9,643 bases of DNA from Bryobacterales bacterium (lineage in GTDB: Bacteria; Acidobacteriota; Terriglobia; Bryobacterales; Bryobacteraceae): contig JAUZEU010000438.1 of NCBI GenBank assembly GCA_030838885.1, positions 1 to 9,643 on the forward strand. Reading direction: 5' to 3'. Shown here in pieces: positions 1 to 6,496 of the stretch. The notes beneath the pieces are model-generated. The model saw nothing but the letters and a program-made list of their open reading frames with translations. It did not search any database and was not told the DNA's origin. Numbering within the stretch: position 1 is the stretch's first letter; each line of letters starts with the position of its first letter. Position numbers and translations under genes: made by a program.

Positions 1-1978
1 TGCCACTCAAGCCGTAGAGTTCTTCGCGGGCCACTTCGGGAACCACCGGGCGGCCACCCATCTTCAGGTTCAGCACGCCGGAGCTTTGCAGCATCGTGTC
101 GCGAATTTCCTCGGGCACCAGGCGGCGACGGTTGAAGTGCGACAGATAGATGTTAGCGGCATCGTGCGCGGTGGCTTCTTTCGACACTTCAGAGCTTTGA
201 CGGTAGGCGCTCGAGGTCATGATCAGTTTGTGAAGCTTCTTCATCGACCAGCCGTTGTCAACGAATTCAGTTGCCAGCCAGTCCAGCAGTTCCGGATGGG
301 AAGGCGTTCCGCCCCGGTGCCCAAAGTCGCTGGGGGTTGCCATCAGGCCCTGGCCGAAGTGATACTGCCAAACGCGATTGACCATCACCCTGGCCGTCAG
401 CGGATTATCCTTGCTGCCGATCCAGTTGGCCAGAGCTTTGCGGTTGCCGGTCGATGTAGCTTCGATCGGTGGCTCGGGAACGGAGCCGCCACCCAGCGCG
501 GTAAGAAATCCGGGAGGCACGGCTTCCGGGGAGCGTCCGCTGCGGCCAGGAAGCCACGATCGGGTGGGCGTCTCGCGACCGACATCGTGGATACCAGGCG
601 AGAAAGGGCCTGGCTTGTAATTGCGGAACATCTGCACGAGTTGCTGTTCAAGAGCGTGGAGCTTCGGCTCATCCTCCGGCTTGACTGCAGGAGCGGCTGC
701 TCCACGCTCGGGACCCGGGGCAGCGGCTGCCGCTGCTGTGGGGTCGGCCGCGGTTGCGGCAGTTGCAGCGGCAGCTCCGCCACGTCTCCCCGGTCCTGCC
801 GGCAGAATTGCCGACAGCTGATCGCTGATCTCATACAGGCGTACCTGCCGGGACACCTCAGCCAGATCATAACCGCGAGCAGGGTCATATTGCAGAAAAA
901 CGCGGGTCTTCTCGGCTGGCTGGAAGATCGCCTGGAGCGCGTAGTAATCGCGCTGCGGAATCGGATCGAATTTGTGATCGTGGCAGCGGGCGCAGCCAAC
1001 GCTCAGACCGAGAAAAACCGAACCCGTGGTATCCACCCAATCGATCAGCGTCTCCGTGCGGTTGATGTCTTCCACCTTGTAGAGCATGTCGCGGTTGGGG
1101 CCTACCGTATAGAAGCCGGTGCCGCTCATGGAGGGCGGATCGTCCGGATAGAGTTCATCGCCGCCGATCTGCTCTCTTACGAAACGATCGTACGGCTTGT
1201 CATTATTGAACGAGTCGATCACGTAATCTCGATATCGCCATGCGTAGAGAGCATAGGGATCCTGCTCGAAGCCCGCTGTGTCGCCGTAGCGCGCGAGGTC
1301 AAGCCAATGCCGACCCCACTTCTCGCCATAACGAGGCGAAGCGAGCAGTTCGTCGATGAGCTTTTCGTAGGCATCCGGTGCGGGATCGCTGACGAATTTG
1401 GCTGTTTGCTCCGCCGTTGGAGGCAGGCCGTGCAGGTCGAGATAAGCGCGGCGGATCAGGGTGCGGCGGTCGGCTTCCTTTGCGGGAGTGAGTTTTTCGC
1501 TAGCCAGCCTCCGCGCGATAAACGCATCGATGGGCGTTCGCACCCAGGTGTTGCTGCTCACGGGCACTGGTGGATGCACCGGCTTCTGAAATGACCACCA
1601 TGTTTGGCTTTGATTTTGCGAAGACGCGCCAGAGATGGTTGTGGGCCATGCGGCTCCGCCTGCAATCCAGCGCTCCACGGTTGCGATTTCCGAATCTGCA
1701 AGCTTCGGACCGGGTGGCATCGAAAGGTCGCCCGTTCTCCGCATGGCCTGCACCAGGCGACTTCCCGAGGCATTCCCCGGCACGATTGCGGCACCGCGCG
1801 TACCACCCTTAAGCGCAGCCTCCCGCGAGTTCAGCATCAGGCCGGACTGCGCCAGACTGGCCCCATGGCACGCCACGCAGCGCTGCTCCAGAATGCCCAC
1901 CGCCTGTGATGCGAGTTGCGCGTCCTGTGCGGGAATTACGGAAACCGCCGCCAGGAATATAAATATAAGCCGCGTCAT
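1..1978 (-). CDS. PSCyt1-DUF1549-DUF1553 protein (planctomycete-type cytochrome c), 3' end outside the window
   Basis: The minus-strand frame is open for 659 codons from the ATG at 1978-1976 to the left edge, with no stop or frameshift. A signal peptide (residues 1 to about 18) is followed by a cytochrome-c-like segment with CVACH at 34-38 and a likely axial Met at 87 (SMPPG). DUF1549 (PSCyt2) spans about 147-357 and holds a second haem motif, CARCH, at 329-333. An Ala/Pro-rich linker lies at about 395-437. DUF1553 (PSD1) starts near 508, and the last visible part (GGRPVVPEVAREELYGLSG) is typical of it; roughly 140 residues are probably missing. The family is exported and its substrate is unknown; a redox role is inferred from the two haem sites. 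A GGGGA ribosome site sits 6 bases before the ATG. The gene follows the TonB receptor by 32 bases, so co-transcription is likely. In acidobacteria and planctomycetes such genes are often followed by a DUF1501 gene, which would lie beyond the edge. Confidence 0.9.
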   Translation of the reverse strand, partial: MTRLIFIFLAAVSVIPAQDAQLASQAVGILEQRCVACHGASLAQSGLMLNSREAALKGGTRGAAIVPGNASGSRLVQAMRRTGDLSMPPGPKLADSEIATVERWIAGGAAWPTTISGASSQNQSQTWWSFQKPVHPPVPVSSNTWVRTPIDAFIARRLASEKLTPAKEADRRTLIRRAYLDLHGLPPTAEQTAKFVSDPAPDAYEKLIDELLASPRYGEKWGRHWLDLARYGDTAGFEQDPYALYAWRYRDYVIDSFNNDKPYDRFVREQIGGDELYPDDPPSMSGTGFYTVGPNRDMLYKVEDINRTETLIDWVDTTGSVFLGLSVGCARCHDHKFDPIPQRDYYALQAIFQPAEKTRVFLQYDPARGYDLAEVSRQVRLYEISDQLSAILPAGPGRRGGAAAATAATAADPTAAAAAAPGPERGAAAPAVKPEDEPKLHALEQQLVQMFRNYKPGPFSPGIHDVGRETPTRSWLPGRSGRSPEAVPPGFLTALGGGSVPEPPIEATSTGNRKALANWIGSKDNPLTARVMVNRVWQYHFGQGLMATPSDFGHRGGTPSHPELLDWLATEFVDNGWSMKKLHKLIMTSSAYRQSSEVSKEATAHDAANIYLSHFNRRRLVPEEIRDTMLQSSGVLNLKMGGRPVVPEVAREELYGLSG

Positions 1979-1989
1979 ATAGCTTCCCC

Positions 1990-2004
1990 GATCATAAGCG
2001 GTTT
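1990..2004 (+). promoter_or_regulatory. Copy 1 of the GATCRTAARCNGTTT element
   Basis: GATCATAAGCGGTTT lies in the 32-base gap between the TonB receptor stop and the start of the cytochrome/DUF1553 gene, 12 bases upstream of that ATG. It matches the other two copies at 12 of 15 positions that are invariant in all three. The inner AAAC-N-GTTT palindrome is imperfect here (AAGC). Reading toward the gene, no convincing -10 element follows, so this copy may act as an internal operator, an RNA-level site or a remnant. Function is inferred. Confidence 0.5.
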
Positions 2005-2010
2005 CCCGAC

Positions 2011-5000
2011 TCAAAACTGTAGCCGGAGCGTAAACTGCATGCGCCGGGGCACGTTCATCTGAGTGGTCACCTGCCCGAACGACTGGCTCGTGGGGGTGAC
2101 ATTCGGCGTGCCGAAGGTTACCTGATTGAGCACGTTCAGCGCTTCCGCGCGGAGCTCAAGCCGCAGATTTTCACGGATAGTTGTGGACTTCTGCATCGAG
2201 ACATCCCAGTAATTGTAAGAGTCGGCACGGACGCCGCTGAAGCGTGGAGACAAGGTGATCAGATTATTCGCGAGTTGTTGCGATGAAACACGGTTGAAGC
2301 AACTGGTGTTGAACCACTGGTAAACCTTGTCGTTGTTGCGGCCGGAGATCGGTATCTGAGACAGAGGGCAGGTCACGATGGCGTTGCCGAAGCCGATAGC
2401 AGGCCCGCTCTGATACGTGTAAATAGGTGCTATTTGCCATCCGCTCACCGCCATGTTGATGAGGGATGGGACATGGGAGAGGAATCTGTGTCCTCGCCCC
2501 AACGGAAACTCATAAATTCCGCTCAGCGAAACGTGGTGCGGATAGTCCTGGTTGGAGATGACGCGTGAAGGCGTGGCATCCCCGGGATTCAGGAAAGTAG
2601 TCGCTTCGATGAACTTCGAAAAGGTATAGTTGGCCTGCACCGTGTAACCTTGCGAGAAGCGTTTCTCGAACCTGACATTCCCGGCGTTATACCAGGCTTT
2701 GCCGTCGTACACGAAGGACGTCACTCCAGTGAATTGTGGATAGGGCGAAAGCAAGGAAGTGCGGGAAATCACTGCGCCTGCCCGGCCGGTTCCCGCAAAC
2801 AACGGAATATTGAATGGATTTGGCAAATTTGTCGTCAGGTAATTGATGGTCGCCTGGTCGCGGGTGGGGCTGGTACTCAGATAGTTATTCGGTAGCGCTC
2901 CAAGATTGCGGGCAATCTCCAAATCGCTGTTGCGCGAGCCGCTGTAGCCAAATGCAAGAACGAAGTGACCGGGAAGTTCCCGTTCCACGTCCACCTGAAA
3001 CTTCTGCAGGCGTGCCGCTTTCGGATTGTAGTTATTAAAGTTGATCGTGTTGCCCACATTGGTCAATGTCCCTAAGGCGGATCCCAGTGGCTGAAGGTAA
3101 CCGTTCGGGAACGGATTTGCCAGGGTGGCTGCGAAGGTCTGACCGCCATCCAGTGTAGGAACGACGGTGGTGGACTGGATAAATCCTGTCTGGACCGCGT
3201 CTTCGAGCCGCGTTCCCAGTGAGCCATAGTACATTCCATAACCTCCACGGACCACAGTCCTGGGATTCAGGCTGTAGGCAAAGCCCAGGCGAGGCATCAG
3301 ATTGTTGGTGTCCCGGGCGTAAAGAGCCCTCGGCTGCCCCCCCACTCCGGCGAACGTCAAACCGCCATTTACCAGAAACTGGGATGGCGAAATTTCGGGG
3401 GTGGGATTCAGCGCGTAGTTCGCCTGAACCTGCGACGCGAACGGTTGTGACGCGGCGGGGTTGAAGCCCAGCACCGCGCGGTTGTAACGCTCCGTCATAG
3501 GGCTTTCCAGTTCGTACCGAAGTCCCAGCGTAAGCGTCAGTTTGCGGGTGACCTTCCAGTTGTCCTGAAAGAACACGCCCAACACTGAAGAGTTGTCTGC
3601 GAAATCGCTTGCAGCAGGGAGCGTAAGCGTGCCGGACGCAGGCAAACCGTACAGCAACGCCGCGAGCGCCTGGCCGCGCGGGGACACCGCTGAGTTGTCG
3701 TTCGGCCCCACCGTATAGGCTTCCGTGAAACCTAATGCCAGGCCCGTGGCCGAACTGCCGGAGTTTTGATTGTCAGGGTATAGCCGGAATTCTCCACCGA
3801 ATTTGAAGTCGTGCTGGCCCGATATCTTGTCGAGAGACGCAGTGAGGGAACGAGTTTCCGTTTGCTTGAAGAGAGGCGTGCGGGAGCCGAGCGACGTGTA
3901 GCCGGTGACGGTTACGGCGGGGAACTGATGATATCCGGGAGCAATCTGGTTGTCGATCGCCGCCGGAAGGCCGAGGGTCGCGAGCTTGAAGTTTTGGCCC
4001 GCGGTTTCCGGCGTTTGCGCCCGGACGTAGCGGCTGTCGCTTACGCGCACATCCATCACGAGGCTGGGAGAAAAGACGTGAACCCAATCGGCCAGAAAGC
4101 CTGCGGACTCTGTATAAAAGAAAGCGCCCAGAGCCGGATTATCGAAGCCGAAATAATCCGTATCGTTGCTGTTGTGGTACGCAAAGTTGGCGCGAAATGA
4201 GAGGCGGTCGTTCTGGGTAATGGTCTGATCGAACTTATAAAGGTGGGTCCAGTAGGGAATCCGGCTTGGCCATTGCGACCGATTCAGGTTATTTCCGCCA
4301 TCCGGCGTGATGGTGCTGCCTGTCGGGTCGGGAAGCGGGTAGTAATTCAGAATGTTTTTGGCGATGGGGCTGATCCTGCTGGGCGGGATGATGTTGCCCG
4401 CGAGCGGTTGATTCGTGTATCGACCGTTCGCGGCAGGAACCCGGCTGAACGGATCGTAGATTTGGTAATTCGGTCCCAGCTTCAGAAGCGCAGAAAAATC
4501 TCCGTTGCGTTCCGCTGCGGTCGGAACCGTCGCGATGGTTCCAATGATGGTCGTGGAATGAATATGCTCGTACGCAAACATGAAGAAGGTGCGGTTCTTG
4601 CCGTTGTAAACTTTCGGGACGATCACGGGACCGCTGAATGTGCCTCCCAGCCGGTCGTAGTGGAAGTTTCCGATCGGCTGCCCGGCAACATTCGCAAAGA
4701 ATAAGTTGGCGTTGAAGTTGGGAAGTTGCTTGCCCCAGTAGGCCGTGCCATGAAATTTGTTGGTTCCGGATTTGAGGCTGACATTGACTACTGCGCCCTG
4801 AGTCTGCCCGGTGGTGGCATCGAAACTGGCGGTTTGCACCTTGAACTCCGCCACCGCATCACCAGGAGGAGTCCATGCTTCGGCAATGGAACCCCGTGCC
4901 ACGTCGTGGAGCGTGTTCGATGCGCCATCCAGAGTGAATTCGTTCGTGTTTGATTTTTGCCCCGCCATCGCGTAGCCGGTATTCAGACTTTGCCATGGCT

Positions 5001-5520
5001 GATCTTTGGACGGGCTGTCCGTAAATGCAACCCCGCCGCTCAGTTTGATCAGATTGTCCGGGTCGCCGTGGTTCATGGGCAGGTCGCGCGCTTCCCGAAA
5101 CCCGACCACGCGCCCAACCGATCCACCGGTGGTGTCGAGCAGAGGCGCCTCCGCCGTGACAGTTACGGTGTCCGAAGTCATGCCGATTTCGAGCGGGATA
5201 TTTACTTCGAGCCGGTCATTGACGTTCACCTCCAGCCCGTTCCTGACGAATTTCTTGAACCCGGACTTGTCGGCTGTAACCCGATAGATGCCCGGCGTGA
5301 GGAATGGGAAAAAGTAGTTCCCTTCTGCGTTAGAAGCACTTTTCGCGGTCACGCTTGTCTCAACGTTGACGATCTCGAGACTGGCTCCGGGGACGATTGA
5401 CCCGGTAACGTCCGTGATCCGGCCCAATACTGTGCCACGAGATTCCTGTGACCACCCTAGCGGGGCGATACCTATCAACAGCAGCCATGCACTGCAAAGC
5501 GCTGCGCCGCGATTTGTCAT
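2011..5520 (-). CDS. Oar-like TonB-dependent outer-membrane receptor with carboxypeptidase-regulatory-like N-terminus
   Basis: This 1169-residue protein has a signal peptide (about 1-24, ending GWSQ). A carboxypeptidase-regulatory-like beta-sandwich follows at about 29-115 (GTVLGRITDVTGSIVPGA, then EGNYFFPFLTPGIYRV). A plug region begins near DTVTVTAEAPLLDTT, and a long beta-barrel ends in TLRLQF; a terminal aromatic residue is usual for outer-membrane barrels assembled by BAM. Length and order match the Oar/TonB receptors that are numerous in Acidobacteriota. The role is TonB-driven uptake of a large or scarce substrate, or adhesion; the substrate cannot be read from sequence. The start is well supported by AGGAGAGG at 5527-5534, 6 bases before the ATG. 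The gene has its own 191-base upstream region with a proposed promoter and copy 2 of the intergenic element, and is followed after 32 bases by the cytochrome/DUF1553 gene. Confidence 0.93.
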   Translation of the reverse strand: MTNRGAALCSAWLLLIGIAPLGWSQESRGTVLGRITDVTGSIVPGASLEIVNVETSVTAKSASNAEGNYFFPFLTPGIYRVTADKSGFKKFVRNGLEVNVNDRLEVNIPLEIGMTSDTVTVTAEAPLLDTTGGSVGRVVGFREARDLPMNHGDPDNLIKLSGGVAFTDSPSKDQPWQSLNTGYAMAGQKSNTNEFTLDGASNTLHDVARGSIAEAWTPPGDAVAEFKVQTASFDATTGQTQGAVVNVSLKSGTNKFHGTAYWGKQLPNFNANLFFANVAGQPIGNFHYDRLGGTFSGPVIVPKVYNGKNRTFFMFAYEHIHSTTIIGTIATVPTAAERNGDFSALLKLGPNYQIYDPFSRVPAANGRYTNQPLAGNIIPPSRISPIAKNILNYYPLPDPTGSTITPDGGNNLNRSQWPSRIPYWTHLYKFDQTITQNDRLSFRANFAYHNSNDTDYFGFDNPALGAFFYTESAGFLADWVHVFSPSLVMDVRVSDSRYVRAQTPETAGQNFKLATLGLPAAIDNQIAPGYHQFPAVTVTGYTSLGSRTPLFKQTETRSLTASLDKISGQHDFKFGGEFRLYPDNQNSGSSATGLALGFTEAYTVGPNDNSAVSPRGQALAALLYGLPASGTLTLPAASDFADNSSVLGVFFQDNWKVTRKLTLTLGLRYELESPMTERYNRAVLGFNPAASQPFASQVQANYALNPTPEISPSQFLVNGGLTFAGVGGQPRALYARDTNNLMPRLGFAYSLNPRTVVRGGYGMYYGSLGTRLEDAVQTGFIQSTTVVPTLDGGQTFAATLANPFPNGYLQPLGSALGTLTNVGNTINFNNYNPKAARLQKFQVDVERELPGHFVLAFGYSGSRNSDLEIARNLGALPNNYLSTSPTRDQATINYLTTNLPNPFNIPLFAGTGRAGAVISRTSLLSPYPQFTGVTSFVYDGKAWYNAGNVRFEKRFSQGYTVQANYTFSKFIEATTFLNPGDATPSRVISNQDYPHHVSLSGIYEFPLGRGHRFLSHVPSLINMAVSGWQIAPIYTYQSGPAIGFGNAIVTCPLSQIPISGRNNDKVYQWFNTSCFNRVSSQQLANNLITLSPRFSGVRADSYNYWDVSMQKSTTIRENLRLELRAEALNVLNQVTFGTPNVTPTSQSFGQVTTQMNVPRRMQFTLRLQF

Positions 5521-5526
5521 TTATTA

Positions 5527-5534
5527 CCTCTCCT
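5527..5534 (-). promoter_or_regulatory. Ribosome binding site of the TonB receptor
   Basis: AGGAGAGG on the minus strand ends 6 bases before the ATG at 5520. It is a strong Shine-Dalgarno match and fixes the start of the receptor gene. Confidence 0.75.
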
Positions 5535-5549
5535 GAACGGGATGACCGG

Positions 5550-5579
5550 AGTCTATGCGCCTGAAGGGGGTTACCGCAA
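5550..5579 (-). promoter_or_regulatory. Proposed sigma-70-type promoter of the TonB receptor
   Basis: On the minus strand TTGCGG (5579-5574) is a weak -35, followed after 18 bases by TAGACT (5555-5550), a 4/6 match to TATAAT. The -10 lies 29 bases before the ATG, leaving room for the ribosome site. Each hexamer alone would be unconvincing. Support comes from the DUF1349-like gene, which has the same TAGACT, a similar spacer and the same 11-base distance to the shared upstream element. Confidence 0.45.
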
Positions 5580-5590
5580 GGGTTGTTGTT

Positions 5591-5605
5591 GATCGTAAAC
5601 CGTTT
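5591..5605 (+). promoter_or_regulatory. Copy 2 of the GATCRTAARCNGTTT element
   Basis: GATCGTAAACCGTTT contains the perfect small palindrome AAAC-C-GTTT. It lies 71 bases upstream of the TonB receptor start and 11 bases upstream of the proposed -35, a position suited to an activator. Similarity to copy 3 extends past the core: a preceding T and a following AACAT at the same distance are shared, giving 19 of 24 identical bases (5590-5613 against 6435-6458). The binding protein is unknown; the regulator at 6497-7798 is the obvious candidate. Confidence 0.6.
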
Positions 5606-5613
5606 GAAAACAT

Positions 5614-5711
5614 CCTGCTAAGCGTAAGAAACCAATGGGTCGCCGTTCCTGCCCCGGTTCAAACAACCAAGGCCGCTTAGAGGAAAACGTTCTGCAGTGG
5701 TTCGGGCGCCT
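5614..5711. other. Remainder of the 5521-5711 intergenic region, nothing recognised
   Basis: This stretch lies between the stop of the DUF1349-like gene and the shared element ahead of the TonB receptor. The only structure seen is a 6-base inverted repeat, TAGAGG/CCTCTA (5678-5683 and 5709-5714), with a 25-base loop and no T-run, too weak to call a terminator. No small gene with a convincing start was found. Confidence 0.4.
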
Positions 5712-6362
5712 CTACTTACCGGGCGCGAGTGTCTGAACGGCCACCTTGCTGAAAACGGCTGTTTCCAATACATCGGGGTTGTGTGAAGAAACGGCCAGGC
5801 CGACATAGACGGGATCGTGAAGGACGATTGTGGTCAGGGTCCCTGAGGTGGATGGTTCGTCTGGCTTACCTGCCGACACAGTAAAGCTGTCCCCGTGGCG
5901 GTCGATGCGGAGCCGAACCGGGGCGCTCAGGTCCGACTTGGCGACAACCTTCACGTCCTGCGACATCTCTCCGGCAGCGGGCCGAAACTGCAAAGATGTG
6001 AGCCCATCCCCGTGAACAACTGCATCGGCATAAGCGGAATCGGGATCCAGGCTCTGGCGAATCATCAGCGCAGCTTTGCGATGCGCCATGGCGCCGGTGC
6101 CGACAAATTGTGCGTCCGCAGTAATGGACACGTCGCCTGAAACCTTTTTCCAGACGTAATGAAATCCGTCCGACTTGCCCCAGATATCACCTCCCCCGCC
6201 TGTCACGCGATACTCACCAGTGGCGGCGTTGAACTCCACGTTGCCCGGCTTTTGCGCCTCGGACACTCCGGAATCGGAATCGAAGGTGCCCAGACTGGCA
6301 GCACTACAGAGCGCCGAGAATCCACATATCGCGACGGTTCGAACGAGCTTTGGAATTTTCAT
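5712..6362 (-). CDS. Exported DUF1349-like (concanavalin A/lectin-fold) protein
   Basis: This 216-residue protein has a signal peptide (about 1-22, MKIPKLVRT basic start then a hydrophobic stretch ending CSAAS). A single beta-sandwich domain fills the rest. Segments such as DIWGKSDGFHYVWKKVSGD, then ITADAQFVGTG, HRKAALMIRQSLDPDSAYADA and the late VYVGLAVSSHNPDVLETAVF follow the pattern of DUF1349 and related lectin-like domains (W near the first strands, then the 'KAGLMIR' and 'VGLAVSSH' type blocks). In acidobacteria this domain is often attached to TolB-like propellers; here it stands alone. Carbohydrate or polymer binding is a guess from the fold. The start has only a poor ribosome site (AAAAGG about 11 bases upstream), but the signal peptide supports it. 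A proposed promoter and copy 3 of the shared element lie upstream, pairing it with the TonB receptor. Confidence 0.85.
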   Translation of the reverse strand: MKIPKLVRTVAICGFSALCSAASLGTFDSDSGVSEAQKPGNVEFNAATGEYRVTGGGGDIWGKSDGFHYVWKKVSGDVSITADAQFVGTGAMAHRKAALMIRQSLDPDSAYADAVVHGDGLTSLQFRPAAGEMSQDVKVVAKSDLSAPVRLRIDRHGDSFTVSAGKPDEPSTSGTLTTIVLHDPVYVGLAVSSHNPDVLETAVFSKVAVQTLAPGK

Positions 6363-6395
6363 CCTGCAGGCGCCTTTTCTGTCACCCTGCGTGCA

Positions 6396-6424
6396 AGTCT
6401 ATCGCCCGCATACCCGATGGACAA
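6396..6424 (-). promoter_or_regulatory. Proposed sigma-70-type promoter of the DUF1349-like gene
   Basis: On the minus strand TTGTCC (6424-6419, 4/6 to TTGACA) is followed after 17 bases by TAGACT (6401-6396), 33 bases before the ATG. The arrangement copies that of the TonB receptor: same -10 hexamer and the same 11-base gap to the upstream element. A competing pair, TTGGCA (6434-6429) and TATGCG (6412-6407) with a 16-base spacer, is also possible. Confidence 0.45.
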
Positions 6425-6435
6425 GTATTGCCAAT

Positions 6436-6450
6436 GATCATAAACTGTTT
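6436..6450 (+). promoter_or_regulatory. Copy 3 of the GATCRTAARCNGTTT element, between divergent genes
   Basis: GATCATAAACTGTTT contains the palindrome AAAC-T-GTTT and lies 74 bases upstream of the DUF1349-like start, 11 bases behind its proposed -35. Seen from the plus strand, it overlaps the -35 region of the divergent regulator gene. One bound protein could therefore activate the minus-strand gene and repress the regulator. A second dyad, GATCAT at 6436-6441 and ATGATC at 6457-6462, frames the site with a different centre. Confidence 0.6.
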
Positions 6451-6471
6451 CCGAACATGATCCATCTGCTT

Positions 6472-6477
6472 TATAAC
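6472..6477 (+). promoter_or_regulatory. Proposed -10 element of the regulator gene
   Basis: TATAAC matches the -10 consensus at 5 of 6 positions and lies 19 bases before the ATG at 6497, predicting a short leader. The -35 position 17 bases upstream reads TTCCGA (6449-6454), only 3/6, and overlaps copy 3 of the shared element. A poor -35 beside a putative binding site fits a regulated, possibly autoregulated promoter. Confidence 0.4.
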
Positions 6478-6496
6478 GGATCGTTTGAGAGAGTTT

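Noticed and set aside
866..880. GATCATAACCGCGAG as a fourth copy of the shared element
   Set aside because: It matches only the first eight bases and one later position, lacks the GTTT half, and lies inside a coding region.
86..1594. A 502-codon open frame on the plus strand
   Set aside because: It is the shadow of the minus-strand cytochrome/DUF1549/DUF1553 gene, which shows clear family motifs, two CxxCH sites, a signal peptide and a ribosome site; the plus-strand product shows no recognisable domain.
1979..1998. A six-codon frame (MIGEAI) whose stop overlaps the cytochrome gene's ATG
   Set aside because: It could couple translation, but it has no ribosome site of its own and is short enough to arise by chance, partly from the shared element.
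3811..5400. Several plus-strand open frames of 75 to 153 codons within the TonB receptor
   Set aside because: They lie antisense to a well-supported receptor gene and show no domain or convincing ribosome site.
5678..5714. Inverted repeat TAGAGG/CCTCTA after the DUF1349-like gene, as a terminator
   Set aside because: A 6-base stem with a 25-base loop and no following T-run is too weak for an intrinsic terminator.
6436..6462. GGAAAC next to the shared element, as a -35 of an extracytoplasmic-function sigma factor
   Set aside because: GGAAAC appears on the minus strand in copies 1 and 3 but not in copy 2, and no matching -10 of that class is found at the right distance.
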